Shown one piece after another: positions 17,369-25,543 of a stretch of DNA of 64,000 nucleotides (positions within the stretch are counted from its first letter, which is position 1; each line of letters opens with the position of its first letter). The stretch is from Nesterenkonia alba DSM 19423 (GTDB lineage Bacteria > Actinomycetota > Actinomycetes > Actinomycetales > Micrococcaceae), in NCBI RefSeq assembly GCF_000421745.1, contig NZ_ATXP01000005.1:62001-126000 (forward strand). The letters run 5' to 3'. The notes beneath the pieces are model-generated. The model saw only the letters and a program-made list of their open reading frames with translations, was not told the origin of the DNA and searched no databases. Position numbers and translations under genes: made by a program.

Positions 17369-17797
17369 TTAGGCCCAAGGCTCTTCAGTGGTTAACTCTT
17401 CATCATCACCTTCGTCAAGCATACCCATGTAATCAACAACTCTGGACTGCACAAGCTCGAGACGAGCTGCATCAAGGAGCCCTACCCTATCTTCCAACAT
17501 GGCCTTCTCAAGCGGTTGGAGTGCGGGGACACGTATCCACGTCTTTTTACTTTGTCCGAACTCGCCCTTGTTGATCTGGACACAATAACTTGTGCGCCAG
17601 GAGGTCTGCGAGGAAAGTGGACAACCAAGAACTAGTGGCCAGCCTTCATTTCGATTCGTCTCCGGGCCGGACAACACAACAAACGGCCGTCGCTCCTTGT
17701 GAAGACGACGCTTGCTCTCTGGTGGCAAGGAGAGCGACTCATCCGTAACTAGGTAGATACCGCCCAAAATTGGGCGTAATACAGAATCTGCCCTCAC
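17369..17797 (-). CDS. MazF/PemK-like toxin
   Basis: 142 residues with the MazF/PemK fold pattern: PILGGIYLVTDESL at the N-terminus, then RRPFVVLSGPETN, WPLVLGCPLSS and TWIRVPALQPLEKA. Such toxins are usually sequence-specific ribonucleases. It starts with GTG overlapping the stop of the Panacea gene by 4 bp (GTGA), so the antitoxin is made first. Base composition from 17.3 to 18.5 kb is visibly more AT-rich than the neighbours, which suggests transfer. The C-terminus is an acidic tail (DEGDDEELTTEEPWA). Confidence 0.75.
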   Translation of the reverse strand: MRADSVLRPILGGIYLVTDESLSLPPESKRRLHKERRPFVVLSGPETNRNEGWPLVLGCPLSSQTSWRTSYCVQINKGEFGQSKKTWIRVPALQPLEKAMLEDRVGLLDAARLELVQSRVVDYMGMLDEGDDEELTTEEPWA

Positions 17798-18426
17798 AGA
17801 ATCTTCTCATTCGCCCTTCTGATCCAGCCTTTATTCTCTCGGAACTCAGCAACAAGACCTGTCTGCACTTCCTCGGGAACAGTCCCGACGGGCTGGCGCG
17901 ATTCGCGATGTTTCGCAAGTTTCTTAAGCGTTTTTGCCATTGGCTTTACTGGCCGTCGTCCCGTGAGATCTAACCGAACACCCCGCTGCGTCTTCTGAGC
18001 TTCGAGCATCGGAGCTGTGGTGTACGTTAAGTCTTTAAGAGAACTGGGTGATAATCTCCCATACTCACGAACTGTAGCAGCCATCAACTCATAGAATTCT
18101 TCGTCAACCGCATACCGAGGCGCATGTTTCAATGAAAGTGTCGTCTGGGGCGTCCCGTAGTAATTCTCACCCACCTCGCGCTCAGCAATGCCCTCTCGAA
18201 CCAACGCCTCTTCGGCAACGATTAACTCCCGTGCCCATGGACCGTAGTTGTACCAGATCCAGGGAGTTCCAGAGGTAGCAGCAAGGCCATCTTCGGTTGC
18301 TTGAAGGTCAGCAAGATACAGAAGCTTGGCGAGCTTCGTCCGTGTGACCGAGATTCCCTCCCGTGCAGCTAGCTCCAAAAGAGCAATGAGGGAGGCGGCA
18401 GGGCCAGCATAACGATACTTGGTCAT
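17794..18426 (-). CDS. Panacea (DUF4065/SocA-like) domain antitoxin
   Basis: 210 residues. The DUF4065 signature covers the N-terminal two thirds: LIALLELAAREGISVTRTKL then AKLLYLADLQA, and TPWIWYNYGPWAREL. Panacea domains neutralise many unrelated toxins, and here the partner is the MazF/PemK-like protein encoded directly downstream. The C-terminal 60 residues are basic (KPMAKTLKKLAKHRESR) and could bind the toxin or DNA. Identity rests on the domain pattern and the overlapping gene order. Confidence 0.8.
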   Translation of the reverse strand: MTKYRYAGPAASLIALLELAAREGISVTRTKLAKLLYLADLQATEDGLAATSGTPWIWYNYGPWARELIVAEEALVREGIAEREVGENYYGTPQTTLSLKHAPRYAVDEEFYELMAATVREYGRLSPSSLKDLTYTTAPMLEAQKTQRGVRLDLTGRRPVKPMAKTLKKLAKHRESRQPVGTVPEEVQTGLVAEFRENKGWIRRANEKIL

Positions 18427-18450
18427 GACGCTCCCTTCCTCAACCCCATT

Positions 18451-18486
18451 GATCGAACAGGGATCTTAACCTATTGAACAGAATAG
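18451..18486. promoter_or_regulatory. Possible toxin-antitoxin operator repeats
   Basis: GATC-GAACAGG-GATC at 18451-18465 and CTATT-GAACAG-AATAG at 18471-18486 are two short inverted repeats that share a GAACAG centre, 20-30 bp before the Panacea gene. They look like tandem autoregulatory sites. Support is pattern only. Confidence 0.35.
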
Positions 18487-18628
18487 TCTACTACACCGTC
18501 ACTGAGGACAGGCGCGCCTCAAACCTTCAATATTAGCCGTAGCTGGAGAACACGCCGAGCTACCAAGCCCCTGACGCAAAGGGCTTGGGGCAGCTGCGCT
18601 GCCTGTGATCTGCACGAGGCGTGGCCGC

Positions 18629-19528
18629 TCAGTGCGAAGTCTCCGTGTCCGGGTTCCAGGTGTGGCGTAGGTGATTGAGCACGGCGTCTGTGGCTGGGGT
18701 GCGGTAGCGGCGTGGGTGGATGAGCGCGTGGACTTCGCAGTCCGGCAGCTCCGGTCCATTCAAGACTTGCAGAGTGCCATCGGTGAACTGTTCGGCAGCA
18801 GTAATGGCAGGGAGTGCGGCCCATCCGAGTCCGACGGCGACACATCGTTTGATGGCTTCGATACTGCCGAAGTGCGATCGGCGCCCAGCCGCCTCACCGC
18901 GGTGGCGGAGATTCGCGGCGATGTTATCGCTGTAGCCACAGCCTTCTTCGATAAGCAGGGCATCTTCCCGAGCCAGGCGATCCCACGTCACAGTGGTTTC
19001 AGGCGCACTGCCTGGTGGGGCGAGTAGGACCAGTTCCTCGTAGCCGAGCAGTTCTGTTCTCAGCTCCGAGGCGGGAAGCTGAGGTTCCAAGGTGAGCCCA
19101 AGGTCTACATTGCCGCGCCGGACTTCCTCGATGGTGTGATTGATCCCGCCCGGCGTGAGCCATATATCGATACCAGGTTCTGTGTCTCGCAGAGCAGTCA
19201 CCAGGTCAGGCAACCGGTAGGTGCACAGTGACTCCGGCGCCATAATCCGCACAGTGCCAGCAATCTCGCCCTCACCCTCCTTAGTGACAGCTTGGAGCTG
19301 ATTCTCCGCGTCCAAGACATCTTCGGCACGAGGAATGAGCCGCGCTCCGGCCTCGGTCACTTGAACCCCGGTAGGCAAACGATCCAGCAGGCTAGTGCCG
19401 AGCTGATGCTCCAGTTTCTGGATGTGGCTGGTCACCGTGGATTGGGTGTACCCGAGGTCCAGAGCAGCATCAGTGAAGCTCTGCAGACGCGCCACTGCCA
19501 AGAAGCTGCGCAAAAGCCGGGTATCCAC
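18629..19528 (-). CDS. LysR family transcriptional regulator
   Basis: 299 residues from a GTG start. The N-terminal winged helix is canonical (LLRSFLAVARLQSFTDAALD, then LGYTQSTVTSHIQKLE), followed by a two-lobe effector domain. It is divergent from the MFS gene, so it probably controls that exporter and itself through the palindrome between them. The ligand is unknown. Confidence 0.93.
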   Translation of the reverse strand: MDTRLLRSFLAVARLQSFTDAALDLGYTQSTVTSHIQKLEHQLGTSLLDRLPTGVQVTEAGARLIPRAEDVLDAENQLQAVTKEGEGEIAGTVRIMAPESLCTYRLPDLVTALRDTEPGIDIWLTPGGINHTIEEVRRGNVDLGLTLEPQLPASELRTELLGYEELVLLAPPGSAPETTVTWDRLAREDALLIEEGCGYSDNIAANLRHRGEAAGRRSHFGSIEAIKRCVAVGLGWAALPAITAAEQFTDGTLQVLNGPELPDCEVHALIHPRRYRTPATDAVLNHLRHTWNPDTETSH

Positions 19529-19548
19529 ACCGCCCCTATCGAAATAAC

Positions 19549-19563
19549 CGATCGAATCGATCG
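19549..19563. promoter_or_regulatory. Palindrome between LysR and MFS genes
   Basis: CGATCGAATCGATCG is a perfect 15-bp palindrome around a central A, located 20 bp before the LysR start in the 82-bp divergent gap. LysR proteins bind T-N11-A palindromes at such places, so this is a likely operator. Confidence 0.5.
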
Positions 19564-19610
19564 TGATTCATCGTTGGACACGATACCAGGGCAAGCCTCA
19601 CTGTGGAGGC

Positions 19611-20796
19611 ATGAGCAGTCCAGAACATCGCCACCATCACCCCGCATCAGGTGGCCCCGCCCCGGTGGCCGGGATGGTGGTGTTGTTGGTGGTGACCTTC
19701 TTAGCGTTTCTCAACTATGCCGCGCTGCTGCCCGTAGTGCCGATGTGGGCTTCCAGCGGCGGGGCGGAGGGCGTCGCAGTGGGAAGCACCACAGCAGTGA
19801 TGATGGGCGCAACGGTGGCCACCCAATGTGCAGCACCTGTTCTCTTCAGACTGCTCCAGTTACGCGAGATGATGATCCTTGGAGCAGTCCTTCTGGGAGC
19901 CCCTGCCCCGTTCTATGCCCTCTCTACAGACATAGGGGGCATCACTGCTCTGACGGTTCTCCGCGGTGTCGGGTTTGCCCTGGTGGTCATCGCCGGTGCC
20001 ACCCTGGCTGCCGATCTCGCTAAGACCGGCCGGCTCTCATCCTCGGCTTCCCTGAACGGGGCAGCGGCGGCACTTCCCAATCTGGCTGCACTGGCTGGTG
20101 GGGGTCTGGGTCGCTGAGAACCTCGGGTTCGACCTCGTGTTCTGGCTCTCAGGTGCAGCATCCCTTGTTGCTGCGGCCCTCTCTTTCATGCTCCCTGGAA
20201 AAGCCCACGGCAGATTCACACTCGCCGGTCTCAGGGACCTACGGCGGATTGCTGTTCCAGTTGGGCTGTTCCTCCTTGCCGCGGCAGCCTTTGGGGCCAC
20301 CACCACGTTCCTACCCATCTCCGGGCCAAGCACTGGGGAGGCTTCCCTGGCCCTGTTAGTGGCCTCGGTGATGCTTATTGCAGGACGACTCGCATCAGGC
20401 ATCATTGACGACCGGATCCAGCCCGGAAAGCTCCTGTTTGTCTCAGTCCTGCTGACAGCAGCAGGACTGGCCCTGACCTCAGAGGCCCTGCGCGAGAGCC
20501 CAGCAGCGGTTCTCATCGTCGGCGCCGGGCTTGTCGGGCTTGGGTTCGGTGCTGGTCAGAACGACTCCTTTGTCCTCACCGTCCACCGCCTGGGCCGCTC
20601 GCAATCAGGGACAGCCAGCACCGTGTGGAACATGGCCTACGACGGCGGACTCGGAGTCGGCGCACTCATCCTCGGCTGGTTCATCGGCACCACCGGATAC
20701 GCCGACGCATTCCTGATCACCAGCATCGGCATTGTCGTGGTCGCCCTATTGACCCAATGGCTTGCCCCAGTCAGCTCGGCGCAACGCTCTCCATGA
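19611..20796 (+). pseudogene. MFS transporter, interrupted by a frameshift
   Basis: Two frames together make one complete 12-helix major facilitator protein. The first (to 20117) covers helices 1-5 and the second (from about 20098) covers the rest. The break is in GGTGGGGGTCTGGGTCGCTGAG: removing one G from the five-G run at 20100-20104 restores LAGGVWVAENLGFDLVFWLSG-type sequence and removes the TGA. The gene is either inactive, a sequencing error, or phase-variable. ATG 19611 has GGAGG unusually close; GTG 19563 is an alternative. The substrate is unknown. Confidence 0.85.
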
Positions 20797-20920
20797 TCGC
20801 TCAGCCCATCCGCGCGAGTTCGGGACATGGTTCACGGGTTAGAAAACCTTTGCTCCCCGTCACGAGGCCGACGTCCATCTGCGTAAGAGCTCCGGTGATT
20901 GAGCGGGAGCACGTGGTTTG

Positions 20921-21919
20921 TCATCTTCTGCTGCGCGGCCGCATCTGGGAGAGCGCAACGCCGGTGAGGCAGATCGCCCCGCCGATGATAGCCAGCAGCG
21001 GCGGGAGCTCCCCGAGGGTCAGAGCTGACATAAGCACCACGAGGGCGGGGACGGCCAGAGTTGCGGAGGCGACCCGTCCGGTGGCGAAGTAGTTCATGGC
21101 GTAACCCCAGAACCAGAATCCCAAGGCGGTGGGCCCTATACCCATATAGATCGCGCCGATGATGGTTCCGGTCGATATATCGCTGACCTCGTTGAGCGTC
21201 TGAGGCAAGAAGAACAAGAGTGCCGCCGCGCCGGAGATACAGCCCAGCCACGTGGCGGTCAGCGGGTCCACATCGCGCAGGACCAGTTTCTGCAGCAGCA
21301 TCCCTGCCGCGTAGAGCACCGCGGCGGCGAAGGCGATCATCAGCCCCGTCCAGGCCAGCTGCCCGGTGGTGCCGGAGGCGGTAATGAACCCGATGCCGGA
21401 GAGCGAGACCAGCATCCCGATGAACAGCCGGCGGGAGAAGGCCTCTTTGAACAGAACCACGGCTCCGATGCCGACCATCAGCGGGGCAAAGTTGACCACC
21501 ATGGCCACGGTGCCGGCGTCGAGGTAATGACCGGCCCAGTTAAGCACCAGCGTGTAAAGAGCGAACCAGCTGACGCCGAAAGCAACCGTCAGCCCCAGGG
21601 CCTTGCCGCGCGGGATCGAGAGTCTGCCGCGACGAACCCACAGCACCATGACAGTTAAGGTCAAGGACCCGGCGATGAGCCGGATCAGCGCCAGCGGACC
21701 GGGCGAAATGTCGGCGGAAGCCCAACGCATGATGACAAAGGTCGAAGCCCACATCAGCACAGTAGCCACGATGGCCAGGACGGGAAGCGCAGGGACAGGC
21801 GAGACGCTAGATGCGGTGCTGCCCGGGGGTTGGGCAGGTTCAGTGTGGAGGCTCATAGGACGATCATCCCGCCGAGCCTTCGACCAGGGAACAGGGGAGT
21901 CATCTGTAGCGGTTTTCAC
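20921..21919 (-). CDS. EamA/DMT superfamily transporter
   Basis: 332 residues with ten predicted membrane helices in two EamA repeats (VLMWASTFVIMRWASADISP opens the first). Drug/metabolite transporters export amino acids, metabolites or drugs. Its GTG start overlaps the ogt stop by 4 bp (GTGA), so it appears to be the third gene of an alkylation-repair operon. That pairing hints at efflux of an alkylating compound but is not proof. A start at 21856 (MSLHTEP) is possible. Confidence 0.88.
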   Translation of the reverse strand: MKTATDDSPVPWSKARRDDRPMSLHTEPAQPPGSTASSVSPVPALPVLAIVATVLMWASTFVIMRWASADISPGPLALIRLIAGSLTLTVMVLWVRRGRLSIPRGKALGLTVAFGVSWFALYTLVLNWAGHYLDAGTVAMVVNFAPLMVGIGAVVLFKEAFSRRLFIGMLVSLSGIGFITASGTTGQLAWTGLMIAFAAAVLYAAGMLLQKLVLRDVDPLTATWLGCISGAAALLFFLPQTLNEVSDISTGTIIGAIYMGIGPTALGFWFWGYAMNYFATGRVASATLAVPALVVLMSALTLGELPPLLAIIGGAICLTGVALSQMRPRSRR

Positions 21920-22437
21920 GAAAGAGATCGCTGCCGCCGCTGTGTTTCTCTGCTGAGCAGCCTGGCCTTGAGATCAAGGCCGTAGCGGAATCCGCCGAGC
22001 GTGCCATCAGTGCGGATAATCCGATGGCAGGGGACGAAAAGGGCAGCTGCGTTCATGGCGCACGCACTTGCCGCTGCACGTGCCGCTGTGGGGTTCCCGA
22101 TGCGAGTGGCGTATTCGGTATAGGTCAGTGGCGCCCCCGGCTCCACCGCACGCAGCACCTCCCAGGCCCGCTCCCGGAAGGGACCGGAGTGTTGTCTGAC
22201 CGGGATCTGCGCCGGTGCTGACACATCGCCGTCGTAATAGGCTACGACCGCCTTCACGGCCTCCTGCACCACGGGAGAGGTGTGACTCGTGAGATCTGCA
22301 CGCAGACGGGGATGGATCAGTGCCACCAGCGTCTCAAGGTCTTGAGTCCATCCGGAGGCCACCACATGGGCATCATCAGCCACGACGGTGAAGATGCCGT
22401 CGGCGGTGGTGACCTGTCCTGAGCTGAGGCCGTTCAT
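21916..22437 (-). CDS. ogt: Methylated-DNA-protein cysteine methyltransferase
   Basis: Suicide repair protein that moves methyl groups from O6-methylguanine to its own cysteine. 173 residues with the acceptor Cys137 in FVPCHRII, the preceding NAAALF region and TLGGFRYG after it. ATG 22437 overlaps the stop of the ada-alkA gene, so translation is coupled. Together these genes cover both direct reversal and base excision of alkylation damage. Confidence 0.96.
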   Translation of the reverse strand: MNGLSSGQVTTADGIFTVVADDAHVVASGWTQDLETLVALIHPRLRADLTSHTSPVVQEAVKAVVAYYDGDVSAPAQIPVRQHSGPFRERAWEVLRAVEPGAPLTYTEYATRIGNPTAARAAASACAMNAAALFVPCHRIIRTDGTLGGFRYGLDLKARLLSRETQRRQRSLS

Positions 22438-24041
22438 GTCTGGTGTCCTTTCGAGAGGACGGCAGCCTTCCACAGATGCATCGCGGCATAAGACCGCCAC
22501 GGAGACCATGCTTCGGCGTGTTTGGCCAGCTTCCGGTGAGCAGCTGGTGTCGGTGTCTCATCATCGATGAGGCCGAGATCCCGTCCTCCAGCGACCAGAG
22601 CCACATCACCGGTCATCCACGTATCCGGGTGATTCAGCAGGCGCAGTGACAGATAGGCCGCTGTCCACTCCCCGATCCCAGGCAGGGCGGTCAGTTGACT
22701 CCGCAATGTCTCAGGCTCGATTCCGGCGTGCACCTGAAGCTCCCGGTTGACCAGCGCTTCTGCAGCCCGGCGCACAGTACGGATGGACCGGGCCGTCAAC
22801 CTCAAAGGCCGCTGGGGGTCTAGGGGCCGCTCAGCGGGGTCTCCTGGATCCGGAACACCGTGGAGGATTCTCTCCGGAGACGGGAAAACCGTGGTGAGAC
22901 CGGTGAAGGCCGACTCATAAGGAGTTCCCAACTGGGAGACGAGTCTGCTGAGCTGGGTACGGGCAGCGGCCACCGAGATCTGTTGCCCGACGATCGCGCG
23001 GGTCACATATTCTTCCGGGTCAGCAGCACCTGGCAGTCGAATCCCCGGGGTGCGTTCTGCCAACGGTGCCAGGGCGGGGTCCTCGCTCAAGGCGGCGTCG
23101 ACTGCTCCAGGGTCAGCGTCGAGGTCCAGGAGCCGGCGGACCGTGGCCACAACGTTCGGCACATCGGCTAACGAGGTGAGCTCACAACGAAGGCTCAAGC
23201 GCCATCTGACACTTTCTCCATCGGCTGTCACTTCCATGGCGCCCGGTCCTGAGGGCAGGGGCAGAGTCCGCGCGTAGACCAGACGGTCCTCAGCGAGTTG
23301 AGCGAATTCGACACCGGGCAGTGCCCGCTCAGCGAGGAAGCCGAACACCTCGTAAGCGTCAAAGGGCTCTCGTACGGGAAGGTCCAAGGACAGGACAATG
23401 GGAGCCTGTCCCTTTCCCGGATGAGGAGCCTCTGGGTGATCCGGAGGATGGCCTTTAGGGCCGCTGGTTGAACGTGAACGGATCTCGCCAGGGGTGGCAT
23501 CGAAGACCTCCCGCATCGTGTCGTTGAACTGCCGCAGTGATCTAAACCCGGCAGCAAAGGCGATATCAGAGACGCTCAGGTCTGTGCTCGTCAGCAAGTT
23601 GCGTGCCGTTTGAGCCCGATGGGCGCGCGCCAAAGCCAGAGGCCCAGCTCCCAGCTCCGCCGAAAGGCTGCGGTGAATATGCCGAGGGCTATAGCCCAGC
23701 TGGTCACTGAGGGCTTGCACTCCGCCCCGGTTCATCGCTCCTTCCCGGATCAGGCGCATCGCCCGACCTGCCAGATCCTGCCTCAGGTTCCATTCCGGAG
23801 TACCTGGCACAGCCTCAGGGAGACACCTCTTACAGGCCCGGTAACCGGCTTCATGCGCTGCAGCCGATGTGGTGTAGAAGGTGAGGTGTTCCGGCTTCGG
23901 GGTCCGGGCCGGGCAGGACGGACGGCAGTAGATTCCGGTGGAGGAAACAGCGAAGAAGAACTGCCCGTCGAAGCGAGCATCCCGCGCTCGAACAGCGCGA
24001 TACCTCTCCGCAAACCCGACGTCCTGATTCATGCAGTCCAT
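22434..24041 (-). CDS. alkA: Ada-AraC-AlkA fusion, DNA-3-methyladenine glycosylase II
   Basis: 535 residues in three parts. Residues 10-80 are an Ada zinc/methyl-acceptor domain with Cys39, Cys43, Cys70 and Cys73 (IYCRPSCPARTPK, RACKRC). Residues 90-190 are an AraC-type helix-turn-helix (DIAFAAGFRSLRQFNDTMRE). Residues 215-530 are AlkA-N plus a HhH-GPD glycosylase with LPGIGEWTAAYLSLR and the likely catalytic Asp in TGDVALV. Such fusions sense methyl phosphotriesters, activate their own operon and excise alkylated bases. ATG 24032 is an alternative start. Confidence 0.95.
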   Translation of the reverse strand: MDCMNQDVGFAERYRAVRARDARFDGQFFFAVSSTGIYCRPSCPARTPKPEHLTFYTTSAAAHEAGYRACKRCLPEAVPGTPEWNLRQDLAGRAMRLIREGAMNRGGVQALSDQLGYSPRHIHRSLSAELGAGPLALARAHRAQTARNLLTSTDLSVSDIAFAAGFRSLRQFNDTMREVFDATPGEIRSRSTSGPKGHPPDHPEAPHPGKGQAPIVLSLDLPVREPFDAYEVFGFLAERALPGVEFAQLAEDRLVYARTLPLPSGPGAMEVTADGESVRWRLSLRCELTSLADVPNVVATVRRLLDLDADPGAVDAALSEDPALAPLAERTPGIRLPGAADPEEYVTRAIVGQQISVAAARTQLSRLVSQLGTPYESAFTGLTTVFPSPERILHGVPDPGDPAERPLDPQRPLRLTARSIRTVRRAAEALVNRELQVHAGIEPETLRSQLTALPGIGEWTAAYLSLRLLNHPDTWMTGDVALVAGGRDLGLIDDETPTPAAHRKLAKHAEAWSPWRSYAAMHLWKAAVLSKGHQT

Positions 24042-24327
24042 CTCACTGCCTGCCGAGCCCTAAGTCCAGCGGAAATCGGACATGTGACTCCTATGTGGCC
24101 TGACAAATCGACGAGACATCAGATGGTCGCAGGGCATGCTTCGTTCACCACCACGTTCGATGACTCGGCACTGATGATGGCCTCAGGGCATCACTAATGA
24201 TCCTGTTCGGCCCGGCACTGCGAGTGCTATTTGCCTTCGATTCGGATCCTCGGACGATCCTACTTATCGCTGGGGAACAAGCCACATCCTCTGATGTCGC
24301 CTATTCCCGTCACCAACATTGATTCGG

Positions 24328-24400
24328 TGGAGGCTAGGGGACTCGAACCCCTAACCCTCTGCTTGCAAAGCAGATGCGCTACCAATTGCGCCAAGCCCCC
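24328..24400 (-). tRNA. tRNA-Ala (UGC anticodon)
   Basis: 73 bases. The acceptor stem GGGGGCT pairs with AGCCTCC (one G-T pair). The D-loop has TTGGTAGCGC, the anticodon stem-loop has CTTTGCAAG with anticodon TGC, and GGTTCGAGTCC forms the T-arm. The CCA end is not fully encoded (ACCG follows). It is part of the conserved gyrA-downstream tRNA-Ile/tRNA-Ala block. Confidence 0.96.
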
Positions 24401-24412
24401 GTGGGTGAAACG

Positions 24413-24529
24413 TCAGCGGACCTCGTCCGTGGTCGATGACCAGACGTCTCGGGTTTCTTCCTGCTTCTTCCACTCCCGATAGGCGACGACGCCGACCACA
24501 GCCGCAGCCAGCAGCAGAACTCGTTTCAC
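24413..24529 (-). CDS. DLW-39 family microprotein
   Basis: A 38-residue protein between the two tRNA genes. It starts GTG after AAAGGGA, has one hydrophobic helix (VLLLAAAAVVGVVAY is close to what is read) followed by REWKKQEETRDVW and ends DEVR. Length, position beside tRNA-Ala/Ile and the near C-terminal D-x-W motif match the DLW-39 family of actinobacteria, here with Val in place of Leu. Function unknown. Confidence 0.8.
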   Translation of the reverse strand: MKRVLLLAAAVVGVVAYREWKKQEETRDVWSSTTDEVR

Positions 24530-24656
24530 GGCGTCCCTTTCGTCAGTGGAGCTGGGCGTTCCGAACCGTTTGAACAGTTCAGTCCACCTTGCACTCCGCT
24601 TCAGTGTGCATCCGGAGAAAGCAAGCTTTCGAACAACACACGTTCACGAGGCGCTG

Positions 24657-24730
24657 TGGGCGTACGAGGACTTGAACCTCGGACCTCATCGTTATCAGCG
24701 ATGCGCTCTAACCGCCTGAGCTATACGCCC
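24657..24730 (-). tRNA. tRNA-Ile (GAU anticodon)
   Basis: 74 bases. The acceptor stem is GGGCGTA with TACGCCC, the D-arm has AGCTCAGGCGGTTAGAGC, the anticodon loop is CTGATAA with GAT, and the T-arm is GAGGTTCAAGTCCTC. Lies just downstream of the DUF3566 gene, as is usual in this order. Confidence 0.97.
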
Positions 24731-24809
24731 GCATGTGCCGCCCGACGTCCGGACGACCACTACACATTACACCAGCCACCTCAGGGCCGACAAACCCGTG
24801 CTCAGCGGA

Positions 24810-25457
24810 TCAGTCGTCCGTGAGGGTCACGCCGATACCGCCGACCAGAGAGGCCGACAAGTTATACAACACGGCCGCCAACATGGACAGCACCGTCAAC
24901 AGCACGACGTTCACCACCGCGATGATCGTCGCGAAGGAAGCGATCTGCCCGGTAGTTACCAGTTCTTCAACCCGGAAGCCGGTCCCGCCACCTTCGGTAC
25001 CTAGAACTTGCTCAGCCAGGCTGTTGATGCGGTCAAAGATTCCGGTGATGTCCATGGCAGTCCACAGGGTCACCGCGCAGACCACCGTCATAATGCCCAG
25101 CGCCACCGAGAGCAAAAAGCTCATCTTCAGCACAGACCAGGCGTCCACCTTGGAGACCAGCAAACGAGCCTTGCGGACCTTCGCCTTCGGGGTAGGGCGC
25201 ACCAGCTGCTGCCGAGGCTGCCCCCCGCGGGCACCGCTGGGACGCTGGCCCTGCTGTGGAACTCGTCCGGTGGGACGCGGAGCAGCCTGGGGGCGGCCCT
25301 GCGGGCGTGGTGCGGCCGGGCGAGGCCGGGACGCTGACACCGGCCGGGTGGCGTGGGTGTCCTGCTCAGCGGGGGCAGAAGCGCGGGGCCGCGGCGCGGG
25401 AAAGCGGTTGGCCGTGCGCTGGCCTTTCTGATCGTCGGCGCCGCTGCTATCGCTCAC
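24810..25457 (-). CDS. DUF3566 membrane protein
   Basis: 215 residues. A long Pro/Arg-rich disordered N-terminus (about 1-95) is followed by the DUF3566 domain: KARLLVSKVDAWSVLKMSF, a first membrane helix, a loop with DRINSLAEQVLG, and a second helix ending YNLSASLVGGIGVTLTDD. It is conserved downstream of gyrA in actinobacteria; its function is unknown, probably cell-envelope related. The GTG start lies 86 bp after gyrA. Confidence 0.93.
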   Translation of the reverse strand: MSDSSGADDQKGQRTANRFPAPRPRASAPAEQDTHATRPVSASRPRPAAPRPQGRPQAAPRPTGRVPQQGQRPSGARGGQPRQQLVRPTPKAKVRKARLLVSKVDAWSVLKMSFLLSVALGIMTVVCAVTLWTAMDITGIFDRINSLAEQVLGTEGGGTGFRVEELVTTGQIASFATIIAVVNVVLLTVLSMLAAVLYNLSASLVGGIGVTLTDD

Positions 25458-25543
25458 TGGCTTTCCTCCATCGGGCTGTCACATCGTTGCAGGCCCCGGA
25501 GCCGGGGCGGTGGAATATCAGAGACCCACGGTACTGCATGGAT

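Noticed and set aside
17305-17574. Open frame on the plus strand near the toxin gene
   Set aside because: It lies antisense to the MazF/PemK-like gene, has no ribosome site and no recognisable domain.
24231-24482. Plus-strand open frame across tRNA-Ala
   Set aside because: It reads through a tRNA gene and antisense to the DLW-39 gene.
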